13,986 nt of DNA from CALWRM01 sp050309765. GTDB taxonomy: Bacteria; Bacillota; Clostridia; Christensenellales; UBA1750. The position numbers and the translations under genes are program-made. Where the stretch lies: positions 1-13,986 of the forward strand of contig JBNRMU010000175.1 in NCBI GenBank assembly GCA_050309765.1. The letters run 5' to 3'. Shown here one piece after another: positions 13,021 through 13,986 of the stretch (position 1 is its first letter; every line of letters starts with the position of its first letter). The notes below the pieces were generated by a model that made no database searches, had not been told where the DNA came from, and saw only the letters and a program-made list of their open reading frames with translations.

Positions 13021-13986
13021 TTACAGATTGATGACGCCCTTGACGATCTTGGCCTTGTCCGTCACCGCCTCGGTAAAGGCACGGTGGCTGTCGGCAAAGT
13101 CGTAGCGGTTGGTAACCAGGGCCTTTACGTCCACGCGGCCGCTGCGCACCGCCTCGATGGCCAGTGGATACACATTGCGATAGCGGAACACGGTTTTGAC
13201 CTCGGCCTCCTTATTCATGATGGAGCCAAGATCAAAGGGAAGCACGCCCTCGGCGCTCAGGCCGATGAGCACGATCGTGCCGCCCTGGGACACCAGGGAA
13301 GCCGTCTGCAGGATGGATTTGGGATTGCCCGCGGCTTCGAACACCAGGTCCACGCCGCGGCCGTTCGTCTTTTCCAGAATGGTTTTGACCACATCCTCGC
13401 GGGCGGCGTTGATCGTCGTCGCACCAAGGCCCGCAGCCACTGCCAGGCGATTATCCAGCACGTCCGACATGTACAGCTCGGTCATACCCATGGCCTTGAG
13501 CGCCATCAGTGTCACAAGGCCGATGCAGCCGCTGCCAAGCACCGCGGCGGTTTTGCCCACGCGGGCACCGCCCAGGATCGAGGCGTGGAAGCCCACGGCC
13601 AACGGCTCGATCAGGGCGCCCTCCTCAAAGTCCAGGTTGTCCGGAAGCTTGAAGCACATGCTGGCCGGATGGGTCACATACTCGCACAAAACGCCCTGCA
13701 CGGGCGGCGTGGCGAAGAAAATCACATCCGGGCAGAGATTGTAGCGGCCGGTCATGCACATCTCGCACTTGCCGCAGGGGATGCCGGGTTCCAGGGCCAC
13801 CCTGTCGCCCAGCTTCAGATCGGTCACGCCCTCACCCAGGGCCGCCACCTCACCCGCGCACTCATGCCCGAGCAAAAACGGTGTTTCCACCTTGAAGCTG
13901 CCGATGGCGCCGTCGTGGAAGTAGTGCACGTCGCTGCCGCAGATGCCCACGGATTTTACGCGGATCAGCACCTCGCCCGCCTTGGG
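13021..13986 (-). CDS. Zinc-dependent polyol/alcohol dehydrogenase (sorbitol/xylitol dehydrogenase-like), 5' end cut by window edge
   Basis: The frame is open to the right edge, so the first codons, probably about 20-30, are missing; 321 residues are visible. It is a medium-chain dehydrogenase that oxidises a polyol to a ketose with NAD(P). Counting from the edge, the catalytic zinc ligands are Cys16 (GICGSDVHYF) and His41-Glu42 (GHECAGEV), with Glu127 in IEPLAVG. The structural zinc site is complete with Cys71, Cys74, Cys77 and Cys85 (CGKCEMCMTGRYNLC). The Rossmann loop is GSGCIG (151-156), and Asp175 at the end of the second strand points to NAD rather than NADP. The ICGSDVHYFHDGAIGSF motif is typical of sorbitol/xylitol (L-iditol 2-) dehydrogenases; the exact polyol is uncertain. 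It converges with dnaX at a shared terminator. Confidence 0.93.
   Translation of the reverse strand, partial: PKAGEVLIRVKSVGICGSDVHYFHDGAIGSFKVETPFLLGHECAGEVAALGEGVTDLKLGDRVALEPGIPCGKCEMCMTGRYNLCPDVIFFATPPVQGVLCEYVTHPASMCFKLPDNLDFEEGALIEPLAVGFHASILGGARVGKTAAVLGSGCIGLVTLMALKAMGMTELYMSDVLDNRLAVAAGLGATTINAAREDVVKTILEKTNGRGVDLVFEAAGNPKSILQTASLVSQGGTIVLIGLSAEGVLPFDLGSIMNKEAEVKTVFRYRNVYPLAIEAVRSGRVDVKALVTNRYDFADSHRAFTEAVTDKAKIVKGVINL

Noticed and set aside
1..13986. Search by eye for CRISPR arrays, tRNA/rRNA genes, insertion sequences, attachment sites and riboswitches
   Set aside because: No regularly spaced repeats, cloverleaf-like segments, transposase motifs, terminal inverted repeats or recognisable riboswitch cores were seen; a covariance-model scan would be needed to exclude small RNAs.

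Overview
The window looks like chromosomal DNA from a GC-rich member of the Bacillota, most likely an uncultured Clostridia-type gut anaerobe. The grounds are strong AGGAGG-type ribosome sites before almost every gene, extended -10 promoters (TGnTATAAT-like), a FloA/NfeD pair, an Fe-S scaffold/GGGtGRT pair and a DUF1848 protein. This is inferred from gene content; no rRNA or other taxonomic marker is present. I see no mobile element, CRISPR array, tRNA or prophage. Gene density is high and no gene-free gap exceeds about 225 bases.

Left part (1-5035). A gene cut by the left edge (unknown function) is followed by a small plus-strand gene (735-965) whose ribosome site lies inside a terminator-like hairpin. 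Then comes a run of minus-strand genes, read from right to left: a DUF1848 cysteine-cluster protein (5035-4106), an XRE regulator with a LexA/S24-like C-terminal domain (4054-3362), a xylose-isomerase-like TIM-barrel sugar isomerase/epimerase (3330-2500), a GH113-like glycoside hydrolase (2459-1515) and a NimA-like flavin-binding oxidoreductase (1438-977). The regulator, isomerase and hydrolase are tightly spaced and probably form a small carbohydrate-use unit.

Middle (5036-7085). A divergent promoter region faces the DUF1848 gene on one side. On the other it drives a two-gene operon of an IscU/NifU-like scaffold protein and a GGGtGRT-family protein, closed by a clear intrinsic terminator. 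Promoter, ribosome sites and codon bias all suggest strong expression, yet the function of the second protein is unknown.

Right part (7086-13986). A minus-strand membrane-microdomain operon runs NfeD-like protein, flotillin FloA, a one-pass membrane protein with a Pro/Gln-rich tail and a LytTR response regulator. Upstream of it, also on the minus strand, sit two overlapping uracil-DNA glycosylase paralogues; the second has lost the residues that bind the Fe-S cluster. Divergent from these is dnaX on the plus strand, which meets a right-edge-truncated zinc-dependent polyol dehydrogenase at a bidirectional terminator.

I found no fully novel multi-gene system. The best leads are the scaffold/GGGtGRT operon, the cysteine-less UDG paralogue, the flotillin operon carrying its own LytTR regulator, and the ribosome site embedded in a hairpin ahead of the small gene at 735.
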